Part shown: positions 1 to 7,655 of the stretch, in pieces
How positions within the stretch are numbered: the first letter of the stretch is position 1
How the letters are laid out: every line of letters starts with the position of its first letter
DNA from: Roseiconus nitratireducens
GTDB taxonomy: Bacteria; Planctomycetota; Planctomycetia; Pirellulales; Pirellulaceae
Assembly (NCBI RefSeq): GCF_008629675.1
Contig: NZ_VWOX01000017.1
Coordinates: 80,477 to 144,476 of the forward strand
DNA: 64,000 nucleotides
Direction of reading: 5' to 3'
Made by a program: the position numbers and the translations under genes
Notes under the pieces: generated by a model
What the model was told of the DNA's origin: nothing
The model's input: only the letters and a program-made list of their open reading frames with translations
The model's database searches: none

Positions 1-363
1 CAGGACGCCGCAAATCGAATGGGTGAGCGGAGGGTCGGATCGCTGGTCGTCATCGACGATGATCGCTCACCCGTCGGGATCGTGACCGACCGCGATATCG
101 CGATTCGAGTGGCGGGTCGCGGCCTGGACCCGGCGATGACGGAAGTCGCCGCAATCATGACGGAGTTGCCGGAAAGTGTCCGCGAAGACACCCCCATCGA
201 GACTGCGATCCGAATCATGCGGTCGGGCCCCTACCGTCGACTACCGGTCGTTGACGACCAGGAACACCTGTTGGGCTTGATCACCCTGGACGACGTCCTT
301 GACCTGTTGTGCGAGGAGTTCGAGGAGATCGGCGAACTGCTACGAAAAGAAGGGCCTCGGTAG
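1..363 (+). CDS. CBS-domain pair protein (5' end outside window)
   Basis: The reading frame is open from base 1, so the gene starts outside the window. About 120 residues are visible. They hold one nearly complete CBS motif (VGSLVVIDDD then VGIVTDRDIAIRVAGRG) and a second complete one (AAIMTELPESVREDTPIETA, then a LPVVDD and GLITLDDVL core). Paired CBS domains (Bateman modules) bind adenine nucleotides and tune partner proteins, or act as stand-alone stress proteins. No catalytic domain is seen on the visible part, and the C-terminus EEIGELLRKEGPR looks like a plain helix. The CBS family call is firm. Whether another domain lies upstream cannot be seen. The next gene is on the other strand, so the two are convergent. 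Confidence 0.85.
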   Translation, partial: QDAANRMGERRVGSLVVIDDDRSPVGIVTDRDIAIRVAGRGLDPAMTEVAAIMTELPESVREDTPIETAIRIMRSGPYRRLPVVDDQEHLLGLITLDDVLDLLCEEFEEIGELLRKEGPR

Positions 364-406
364 TGTCCCCGGAGCGATGCGAGACGATGCCCCGCGCCGG
401 ATCGCT

Positions 407-1189
407 TCAACTTTTGCTGCCGTCGGTGCCGGTTCCGCCGCGTAGTGAGTTCAAAAACTGTTGCATCCCCGCAATGACCGCGCCGGAGTCTGATCCGTAG
501 GCCATCAGCCGAAATCCGAGATCCTTATGCTGTTGCACCAATCCGGCTTTGGTCAAAATCCCCGCCGCCTTGCCATGCTTTTGACAGGCCGCCACGACTC
601 TCTGCAAGGCAGCGACCATCTCGGGATGATCAAACTGTCCGGGATACCCCAGGTTGACCGATAAATCCAACGGTCCAACGAATAAAACGTCGACGCCGTC
701 CACCGCCGCGATCGATTCCGCCTCGGCCACCGCCTCCGGAGTCTCTATCTGAACCACGACCAAACTGCATTCGTTCGATTCCTGAAAGTACTCCTTCCAG
801 GTGCGGCCATAGTCGGTCGCCCGAATGACCCCGGCCACCCCGCGTCGCCCGGCCGGCGGATACTTCATGCTCGCGACCGCTTGCGATGCTTGCTCGGCCG
901 AACTGACGTAAGGGAACATCACTCCGGCGGCTCCACTATCCATCACGAACTTCACCGCGTCAGGATCAACCGAGCGAATCCGGACGATGGGTGCCGACCG
1001 TGAGCCCCGGCAGGCTTGCAGCAGATTCCGCAGGTCTGACCAGGATCCGGAGCCATGCTCCAGATCGATCAGCAACCAGTCAAAATCACAGTCAGCAGCG
1101 ATTTCGGCCGTCATGGCCGACCCGAGATTCAGAAAGGTGCCGGCCAACATTTCCGTTTTCAGGCGTTGCTTGTCGATCCATTGCATCAT
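407..1189 (-). CDS. HpcH/HpaI-family class II aldolase
   Basis: About 260 residues with the full HpcH/HpaI signature: DWLLIDLEHG near the N-terminus, the substrate arginine in PIVRIRS, the metal ligand glutamate in VVVQIETPEAV, and the second metal ligand aspartate in VLFVGPLDLS. The family cleaves 2-keto-3-deoxy acids (HpaI, 2-keto-3-deoxy-L-rhamnonate aldolase, macrophomate-like enzymes) to pyruvate plus an aldehyde. The frame continues upstream to a GTG at 1213, but ATG at 1189 (or 1186) fits the usual family N-terminus better. The same-strand neighbours include an esterase and a pectate lyase, so a role in breaking down pectin-derived keto-deoxy sugars is reasonable but inferred. The exact substrate is not decided by sequence. 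Confidence 0.88.
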   Translation of the reverse strand: MMQWIDKQRLKTEMLAGTFLNLGSAMTAEIAADCDFDWLLIDLEHGSGSWSDLRNLLQACRGSRSAPIVRIRSVDPDAVKFVMDSGAAGVMFPYVSSAEQASQAVASMKYPPAGRRGVAGVIRATDYGRTWKEYFQESNECSLVVVQIETPEAVAEAESIAAVDGVDVLFVGPLDLSVNLGYPGQFDHPEMVAALQRVVAACQKHGKAAGILTKAGLVQQHKDLGFRLMAYGSDSGAVIAGMQQFLNSLRGGTGTDGSKS

Positions 1190-1314
1190 TGAATTCTCGT
1201 AGGAGGAAGCCACCGAGAATCGACTGCTCGGTGCGGCGGCACCGTTTTACCAGAACGATGTCGGCTCGCGGACCGTGCTCCACAATGGAAACCGGAGGCC
1301 CCGAAGCGCCGCCC

Positions 1315-1761
1315 TCAGTCGACTCCGATGTCCTCGTTCCAGAGAGCCGGTCGTTCTTGGATGAATTGTCTCATCAAAGCAATGCACCGAGAGTCATCCA
1401 GAATCGTCAGCTTCACACCACGTTCTCCCAGGTACTCCTCCGGTCCTTGAAAGGTCTGATTCTCGCCGACCACGATTCTGGGAATTTTATAAAGCAACGC
1501 CGCACCGCTACACATGTCACAAGGCGAAAGCGTTGAATACAGGGTTGCCCTCGCATAGTCTTTCGCATGCAGTCGCCCCGCTTTTTCTAAACAATCCATT
1601 TCGGCATGAAGGATCGCACTGCCTTGTTGCACCCTGCGATTGTGACCGCGAGCGACAATCTGGTCATCAATCACCAGAACCGATCCGATCGGGATTCCGC
1701 CGTCCCGGAGCGAAATTTCGGCCTCTTCAATGGCAACAGCAAGAAACGGGTCGTCGTTCAT
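1315..1761 (-). CDS. Fungal-type cytosine deaminase (zinc CDA superfamily)
   Basis: This 148-residue zinc deaminase follows yeast cytosine deaminase (Fcy1) closely along its length rather than tRNA adenosine deaminase or the bacterial CodA amidohydrolase. Visible matches are the zinc ligands His52 and Glu54 (LHAEMD) and Cys81/Cys84 (SPCDMC), substrate-contact Asn41 (GHN), Phe104, and the C-terminal gate ERPALWNEDIG with Trp141 and Asp144. All of these are functionally important in the yeast enzyme. The predicted reaction is cytosine to uracil plus ammonia, in the cytosol. The frame is open further upstream, but that extension is Arg/Cys-rich and unrelated to the family, so ATG at 1761 was chosen. 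It lies between an aldolase and an esterase with no obvious pathway link. Confidence 0.88.
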   Translation of the reverse strand: MNDDPFLAVAIEEAEISLRDGGIPIGSVLVIDDQIVARGHNRRVQQGSAILHAEMDCLEKAGRLHAKDYARATLYSTLSPCDMCSGAALLYKIPRIVVGENQTFQGPEEYLGERGVKLTILDDSRCIALMRQFIQERPALWNEDIGVD

Positions 1762-1955
1762 TGTGACGGGAATGCGTTTGAGTCGTTGGATTTCGTACTG
1801 ACCGGTAGGGCATGCTGTGCATGCCAGCGCTGTTTCCGTCGACTTGCGCCGACGGCAGGGGGGCCGCGTTGCTTCGCAACTGCAGTTCGTGCCGATTGGT
1901 TTCGCTCTCCTTTTCAAGAAAGGCAAGCGCCGGTGAGGGGAGGATCGCCCCATTT

Positions 1956-2852
1956 CTACAGCCGACGCTTGAAGAAATCCGTCATTGTCTCCAACGGAAG
2001 CTTCCCCTCGGGTGCGACGCGGTGTCCTCCCGTCTCGAAGATCTTGAGCTCGGACGAAACCCCGGCCTGACGCATGGCGCGATGCATTTCAGCCGATTGA
2101 ATCCAGGGCACGGTCGAATCATTCTTGGAATGACAGAACAGAATCGGCGGGTCTTCCGAATCGACATGAGCGATCGGCGAGGCTTCCCGCCAATCCGCCT
2201 GCGAGGGCGAGAACGCCGCGCCAATCCATTCTCCGTTGCTCTCAATCTTTTTCCGGTAATCGGGTTGCAGTTCCAACTGGTCCGCGTCGCTGAACCGGCT
2301 GACGAAGTCGTAAACGCCCGCAAGACCGACCGCCGCCTGGATTCTGCTCTCGTCGTCCTCCGCATCGCTCGTTACCGCCAGCAAAGCAGCGAGCGTTCCA
2401 CCGGCGGAACGGCCAACGGCACCGATTCGATCCGGATCGATCCCATACTTCGCCCCATTTCGGCGCACGAATCGAACGGAGTCTTTCACATCGGCTAGCG
2501 TCTCGCGAAAGTGATGCTGCGGTCGCCCCCGGTAGGAGATGAGCGCAGAACAAAAACCTCGCGACGCCAAATGCTCGGCGATTGGTCGAAATCGCTGTCC
2601 GTTCTGCGGCCGAAACCCGCCGCCTTGAATCACGATGACACAAGGTTGGGCCGACGTCGCTTTCGGAAGGTACAAATCCAGAGTCAACGACGGGTCGGCC
2701 TGCGAAAATGACAACCCTTTGACCACCCGATATCCCTGGGCATGCCCGTCACGGGGTACACCGATTGCAACCGCCGATGTCAAGCACACCATCAGCGTTG
2801 TCGCCGAAACGTGCCCGGATCGCGTGACAGCTGATCTCCAAAGCCGATTCAT
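1956..2852 (-). CDS. Secreted alpha/beta hydrolase, acetyl-esterase (BD-FAE) type
   Basis: About 298 residues with a signal peptide, then an alpha/beta-hydrolase fold. The oxyanion-hole strand is VIVIQGGGF, the nucleophile elbow is GRSAGG, the acid lies in HSKNDSTVPW, and the catalytic His is in ETGGHRV. This matches the BD-FAE/acetyl-xylan-esterase-like group that removes acetyl or feruloyl groups from plant polysaccharides. The start is ATG at 2852: an AAGGAG lies 10 bases upstream, whereas two GTG codons just before it sit too close to that site. The gene lies directly downstream of the pectate lyase on the same strand, so joint action on esterified pectin is a sensible inference. Confidence 0.85.
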   Translation of the reverse strand: MNRLWRSAVTRSGHVSATTLMVCLTSAVAIGVPRDGHAQGYRVVKGLSFSQADPSLTLDLYLPKATSAQPCVIVIQGGGFRPQNGQRFRPIAEHLASRGFCSALISYRGRPQHHFRETLADVKDSVRFVRRNGAKYGIDPDRIGAVGRSAGGTLAALLAVTSDAEDDESRIQAAVGLAGVYDFVSRFSDADQLELQPDYRKKIESNGEWIGAAFSPSQADWREASPIAHVDSEDPPILFCHSKNDSTVPWIQSAEMHRAMRQAGVSSELKIFETGGHRVAPEGKLPLETMTDFFKRRL

Positions 2853-2935
2853 ATTCACCACGCTCCTTGCTACCTGGCATAAAACTTCTGGAAGCTGGGG
2901 ATTCGATTGATCGACGACTTCGCTTCCTGAGCGAA

Positions 2936-4576
2936 CTAGCGGTGGGCGTCGGCCGATGTCGACTTCAGGATCTGCTGGTCAGCGTCACTCAATTGATCGA
3001 TTGGCACGGTCACGATTTTCCCGTCGGCGCGCCTCAGTTTCGCGATTGCGTCCTGAACCTGGATCAGTTCGGCTTCGATCGAAAACTTTCCGGTCCGGTC
3101 GTGCCATGTCCGCGACTGGGACGTCGAATCAGCGCGTTCAACATTCAACACGTAATTGGCTAAACGCGACAGGTTTTGACTGAAAACGGCACTGGCCAGA
3201 TACGGTGATCCGGGCGTCATTTTGGCTTGCCCAATCAGCCGCTCTCCACCGTACACGCTGACCCAGCGACCCTGATCGTCCAGTTGATCCAGAATGGATT
3301 CCAGCTCTTCCCGAGTAGGAATACCTTCCTTGGTCATCGCGACGGAGGCCCCTGCCGCGCTGTGTCGTTTGTACTGGTCGCGAAGCAAATCGATCCGGCT
3401 TGCCGTCTTCCACCCGTAATGACTCGGCAGATTTGAATCATCATGTGTCAGAGAGTAAGTGTCTCCGCGACGCGTCATGTAAAGGGGTCGATTCGTTTTC
3501 AATTCGTAGTAGCGTGCCAGGCGACCGTCGGGAAGCTGCGACCGCTCCAGCCAATCCAAAGCACTTGGAATCGGCTGGAGGTACTTGCGGTCGCCCGTCA
3601 CCGTGTGAATCGTCAGCAACGTTTCGATGACTTCTTGGGTTTCGTCCCCGGAGACCCCCGGGGGCTCAAACTTTCGAGCCCAAATGGGCTGCATTTCTTG
3701 ATTGTATTGCTGTGCCCATCCCGGCTGAGGCTCCGGCATTTGAGCCAACAACAGAAAGTCACCCAGCTTCCGAAGCGCCTTCTTGGGGCGAGGATCATCG
3801 TAGGCTCGATCCGCCTCGATCAATGTCCTCGCAACGTAGCCCGTCACGTTGTCGTTCAGCGTGTACATTTCCCAGTACGCTTTGACCCGACCTTCGGTGC
3901 GCCAATCATGATCGGGGTAGCGAGCGGGTTTGACCGGACGTGCTTCGACCGGTCCGTCCCAGACTTGCGGGAATCCGCCGTTGGGGAACTGAGCTGCCAG
4001 AAGTGCATCCAGCCCGATGATTGCCGACTGGTGAATGTCATCGGCTTTTAAGCCCAACGCCTTGTCGGTGGCAATCATGAACTGAAGTGCCGCCTGCGTT
4101 TGGCCATCGTCCAAAGACGAGTAATTCTTTCCATTCCCTCGACCGTTTCGATACTTCGCGGAGCGCTCGCCCCGCGGATTGAAATCGATGCAATTGGTCC
4201 AACCGCCGCTTTCAAGTTGCCCATAGGCCAGCGCCCGTGCTGCATCGACCGCCGCTTGCAGGAAGAAGGCATCGTCGGTCGCCTGGTAGGCTTTCAGATA
4301 GGCCATTCCCACGGTCGGAGTTCCCGGAGGCTGGACCCAGATCTGATCTGGCGTCGCTCTTCCCTCGCCCCATCGCTCCTTCAGATCCAACGAATAGTGA
4401 TAAACGTATCCGCCGTGGGTGGCAACATTGTTGTAGTAATAGGCGGCGGCCCGCTTCATCGCCTCCGTCGCCTCGGCCTTCAGGGTCGATCCTGCGGACG
4501 CCGTCTCCTGAGCCTCCGCGATGCCGATCGCAAGGCTTGCCAAGATTCCTGAACAGAAGATGGCGTTTCGGAGCAT
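2936..4576 (-). CDS. Secreted pectate lyase (PL10, PelA type) with SHD1-like tail
   Basis: This 546-residue exported protein begins with signal peptide MLRNAIFCSGILASLAIG. The body matches PL10 pectate lyases: WGEGRATPDQIWVQPPGTPT, ALAYGQLESGGW, DDGQTQAALQFM, FPNGGFPQVW, and the DRKYLQPIPSALDWLERSQLP stretch. The family cleaves polygalacturonate by beta-elimination with calcium. After the lyase domain comes a 50-residue module (RTWHDRTGKFSIEAELIQV, then a KLRRADGKIVTVPIDQLS core) of the SHD1 type that is common in planctomycete exported proteins. Start at ATG 4576 has GAGAGG upstream and gives a clean signal peptide; the longer open frame does not. The esterase downstream is probably co-expressed. 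Confidence 0.88.
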   Translation of the reverse strand: MLRNAIFCSGILASLAIGIAEAQETASAGSTLKAEATEAMKRAAAYYYNNVATHGGYVYHYSLDLKERWGEGRATPDQIWVQPPGTPTVGMAYLKAYQATDDAFFLQAAVDAARALAYGQLESGGWTNCIDFNPRGERSAKYRNGRGNGKNYSSLDDGQTQAALQFMIATDKALGLKADDIHQSAIIGLDALLAAQFPNGGFPQVWDGPVEARPVKPARYPDHDWRTEGRVKAYWEMYTLNDNVTGYVARTLIEADRAYDDPRPKKALRKLGDFLLLAQMPEPQPGWAQQYNQEMQPIWARKFEPPGVSGDETQEVIETLLTIHTVTGDRKYLQPIPSALDWLERSQLPDGRLARYYELKTNRPLYMTRRGDTYSLTHDDSNLPSHYGWKTASRIDLLRDQYKRHSAAGASVAMTKEGIPTREELESILDQLDDQGRWVSVYGGERLIGQAKMTPGSPYLASAVFSQNLSRLANYVLNVERADSTSQSRTWHDRTGKFSIEAELIQVQDAIAKLRRADGKIVTVPIDQLSDADQQILKSTSADAHR

Positions 4577-4979
4577 CGTGACCCTCTCGATCGAACATTC
4601 AAAACGCGAATGCCGAGCAATTCGCTTCGGCCGGTAACGTAGCGGGCAACATTGTACATGAGCGTCGCTCGGGAAGTGCATCGATGGCAACCCGCCCCGC
4701 TAATCTGCGCCAGCGTGTCAGGGCACGCAGCGATTCTTGCGACCAAAACGGGTCAACCTTTCTCGGTAGAATTCGGTCCGGCAAAACTCCTTTCGTTGAA
4801 CGCGGCGTGTGAAACCACGGATCAGTTCGTCGCTCCGGAGCTACCTTGACGAGGAACATCACCATCCGTCCCTGACCGCGTCACGCGTTTTGCTGCAGAA
4901 GCGATCCGCCAGAAGATAGAATTTGGGGATGTGGATGATTGATTTGCCGCTTTAACCAATCGTTTTCCCGGAGAGTGTC
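4577..4979. other. Intergenic region between divergent genes
   Basis: These 403 bases separate the pectate lyase (minus) from the DUF1254 gene (plus), and must hold promoters for both. A good GGAGAG ribosome-binding site sits 7 bases before ATG 4980. No convincing gene, repeat or RNA structure was seen. Confidence 0.5.
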
Positions 4980-5990
4980 ATGATTGTTCTACGATTGACA
5001 ACTGCTTTCTTTGTCTGCCTTGTGTGCATTCCCGCGTTCGCCGGCAAGCCGGTCAATGTGCTGAACTACACGCGTGCCGAGACGGACCTGCAATTTCAAA
5101 GCTACGCAGCCAAGATGGGCGGTGTCGGAAAACTGGCGCACATGCGCGAGCCGTATTCCGTCAAAGACCAGACGACCATTCGCGGCAATCGAGACACGCT
5201 CTACTCGTTCGGCGTGTACGACCTGGTTTCTCCGGTGACGATTGTCATGCCAGATTCCAAGGGTCGGTTTCAGTCGCTGCTCGTGATCGATGAGGACGAA
5301 TACAACCCGGTTCTTAAAAACGGCTCCGGGGAACTGACATTGACGCTCGATTCCGTCGGCACGCGGTACGCAATGCTGTTGTTCCGCACGTTCGCAGACC
5401 CGAACAACCCGGACGACATGATGAAGGCCCACGCACTCCAGGATGCGATCCAGGTCAAGCAAGCGTCGGCGGGTACCCTGCAGCTTCCTGACTGGGACAA
5501 GCAATCACTGCTCGCGACCCGCCAGCAATTGAACCAAATGGCTGCGACTTTGACAGACTTTTCCGACGCTTTCGGACGCCGTGGCGAAGTGGATCCGATT
5601 GAGCATTTGATCGGGTCCGCCGCGGGCTGGGGCGGGAATCCGCAACGTGGGGCAATGTACTTCAACGTCGCCCCCGAAAAGAATGACGGCAACACCGCTT
5701 ACACGTTGACCATGCCCAAAGACGTTCCGGTGGAAGCGTTTTGGTCAGTCACGGTGTACAACAAAGACGGTTTCTTCACGCCGAATGACCAGAACGCGTA
5801 CTCCTACAACAGCGTCACTGCGAAACGTGAGGATGACGGCACGGTGGTCATTCATTTTGGCGGTGACTCGAAAGCGAGCAATCACCTGCCCATCACCGAC
5901 GGCTGGAACTACGTCGTCCGTTGCTACTTGCCGGGTTGGCAAATCATCGAAGGAAACTGGGCACCGCCGGCACCTCAAATCGCCAAATGA
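4980..5990 (+). CDS. Secreted DUF1254/DUF1214 protein
   Basis: This 336-residue exported protein has signal peptide MIVLRLTTAFFVCLVCIPAFAG. The N-terminal half carries the DUF1254 pattern (YTRAETDLQFQSYA, TTIRGNRDTLYSFGVYDL, PVTIVMPDSKGRFQSLLVID). The C-terminal half carries DUF1214 (NDGNTAYTLTMPKDVPVEAF, FWSVTVYNKDGFF, SYNSVTAKREDDGTVVIHFG, ending in YLPGWQIIEGNW). The two halves are usually fused in this family, whose biochemical role is unknown. It is monocistronic and convergent with the metal-binding-repeat gene, with a hairpin between the two. Confidence 0.85.
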   Translation: MIVLRLTTAFFVCLVCIPAFAGKPVNVLNYTRAETDLQFQSYAAKMGGVGKLAHMREPYSVKDQTTIRGNRDTLYSFGVYDLVSPVTIVMPDSKGRFQSLLVIDEDEYNPVLKNGSGELTLTLDSVGTRYAMLLFRTFADPNNPDDMMKAHALQDAIQVKQASAGTLQLPDWDKQSLLATRQQLNQMAATLTDFSDAFGRRGEVDPIEHLIGSAAGWGGNPQRGAMYFNVAPEKNDGNTAYTLTMPKDVPVEAFWSVTVYNKDGFFTPNDQNAYSYNSVTAKREDDGTVVIHFGGDSKASNHLPITDGWNYVVRCYLPGWQIIEGNWAPPAPQIAK

Positions 5991-6140
5991 TATCCCCCCG
6001 CATTCCCGGATTCAATTGAACAGGAATCACCGGCAAGCCGCCCTGAGTTCCGTAAGGAGCTTCTTCAGAAAAAGGGCAGGGGCGGCGTGTTGACTTCATC
6101 GCCGGAGCGAATCCGCCCAGACACCGCCCCCGCGGGTCGG

Positions 6141-6162
6141 AAGGCGAAGCGACCTTCGCCTT
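6141..6162. terminator. Hairpin between convergent genes
   Basis: AAGGCGAAG, loop CGAC, CTTCGCCTT: nine perfect base pairs with a four-base loop. On the plus strand it is followed by GGCTTTTG. It sits between the ends of the DUF1254 gene and the metal-binding-repeat gene, so it may stop transcription from the left, or both ways. Confidence 0.55.
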
Positions 6163-6178
6163 GGCTTTTGATCGTCCA

Positions 6179-7549
6179 CTACCGGATCATCGGTGCGGAG
6201 ACACCTTGGCCGTTCAGAATGGCCAGGTACTTGTCGGGGTCGGCTGCAATCCGCTTGGCACAACCGGGACAGCAGATGTAAATCGCTTTGCCATTGGCAT
6301 TCACCTTGTAGGGGCCACCCATGGCATTCAGCGGCTCGTCCATCACCGGGCATTTCTTCTGGGCCGCAATGTACGGCGCGTCCGCCGCGGAAACTTTGTA
6401 AATGCCTTCGCGGACCTGTTCGGTTCCCGAAGGCACACTGCCGCCGGATCGGTTTCCATCAACCATTGCCATGTACTTTGCGGGTTCCGCTTCGACTTTC
6501 TTGATACAGCCGCGGCAACAGAGAAAGATCGGCTTGCCACCCACCATCAATTTGACCGGACCACCCATGCTGCCCAATGGTTCATCCATCACCGGACAGG
6601 TTTTCTGCGCTGCGATCAAAGGCGCGTCTGCTGGCGTGGTGCGCACGACCGACACGGTCATCTGCCCGGAATGTTTCTCCGCTTTGGAATCCGATCCCGA
6701 CGAACTGTCGCCGTAAACCATCGCCAGGTACTTGGCCGGCTCTGCCTGCACCTTTTTGATGCAGCCTTTGCAACACAAGTAGATCGGCTTGTCGCCTACT
6801 GTCACCTTGATCGGAGTCCCCATTCCACCGAGCGGCTCATCCATGACGGGGCATACCTTTTGTTTGGCGATTGCCGGAGCATCGGCAGCCGTCGCCACCG
6901 CGACGTGGATTTCGGGTCGTCCCGAGGTGTACCTCGCGGGATCGGCTTTGACGGCATCGACGCAGCCGGCACAGCACACGAAGATTGTCCGACCTTGGAC
7001 CTCAACGCCGACCGGTTCCCCCATACTTCCCAACGGTTTGCCGCTCACCGGGCAAATTTTCTGCCTCGCGATTGCCCCGGCTGCCAATTGGGCGTCACTG
7101 GCCGGCACGGTTGCGACTTCGTTGAATCGAACGCCTGCTGCACCGATGCCGACAAGCTGGGCGTCGACCTCAATCTGTCGACCGGCAATTTGAGACAGAT
7201 TTACGGGAGCGAGAAGTCCGCCCTTCCCGTCGGGCAACAAGTCGTAGCGGTATCGTTTCGCGTTTCCTTCGACCCGCAGGATTGCTGCACCGCGGCCGCG
7301 ATCCACTGAAACAGGTGCTCCCTGCCGGTCAAATGCAAACATTTGAATGCCGCTTTGGTCAACGACCGTCTCGATTTGTAAATCGCCGGCAACTTTAATG
7401 CTGCCACCGTGGGGGCCCACTCGAGCCGACGAAGGTTCCGCGTGGGCGGAGGACATGGTGTGGTTGTGGCCGGCGTGCTGCCCTTGCGCGGGCAGAACGC
7501 TTGCGGTCACAATCGCGATCCATACGGTGAGGATTGGGGAGTAACGCAT
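6179..7549 (-). CDS. Secreted protein with four tandem YHS-like metal-binding modules
   Basis: 456 residues: signal peptide, a His-rich stretch (QHAGHNHTMSSAHAE), an unassigned beta-rich domain of about 150 residues, then four tandem copies of a 45-residue module. Each copy reads CPV..xPLxxMGxPxkv..., then a (Y/F)(L/V/I)CCxGC and a (A/V)xPxKY end. The CPV...CCxGC pattern resembles YHS/TRASH-type heavy-metal domains. Location and content suggest periplasmic copper or silver binding and delivery to the adjacent Cus-type pump. ATG 7549 is preceded by AAGGAG at ideal spacing; the open frame upstream overlaps the pump gene and is not used. It lies downstream of the pump on the same strand and is probably in the same operon. 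Confidence 0.8.
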   Translation of the reverse strand: MRYSPILTVWIAIVTASVLPAQGQHAGHNHTMSSAHAEPSSARVGPHGGSIKVAGDLQIETVVDQSGIQMFAFDRQGAPVSVDRGRGAAILRVEGNAKRYRYDLLPDGKGGLLAPVNLSQIAGRQIEVDAQLVGIGAAGVRFNEVATVPASDAQLAAGAIARQKICPVSGKPLGSMGEPVGVEVQGRTIFVCCAGCVDAVKADPARYTSGRPEIHVAVATAADAPAIAKQKVCPVMDEPLGGMGTPIKVTVGDKPIYLCCKGCIKKVQAEPAKYLAMVYGDSSSGSDSKAEKHSGQMTVSVVRTTPADAPLIAAQKTCPVMDEPLGSMGGPVKLMVGGKPIFLCCRGCIKKVEAEPAKYMAMVDGNRSGGSVPSGTEQVREGIYKVSAADAPYIAAQKKCPVMDEPLNAMGGPYKVNANGKAIYICCPGCAKRIAADPDKYLAILNGQGVSAPMIR

Positions 7550-7655
7550 ACTTTCTCCTTCGGTAAACAAGCCGGGCACTCCGTTATGCCCGTCGTTGAT
7601 GTGTGTCAGATTGGATGCCTTGGGAAAGCCGTTCTTCACGACCTTCAAAAAACTT

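Noticed and set aside
6161..7309. Long plus-strand open frame opposite the metal-binding-repeat gene
   Set aside because: It is antisense to a gene with clear repeats and signal peptide. Its own protein is His/Arg-rich with no family and mirrors the repeat structure.
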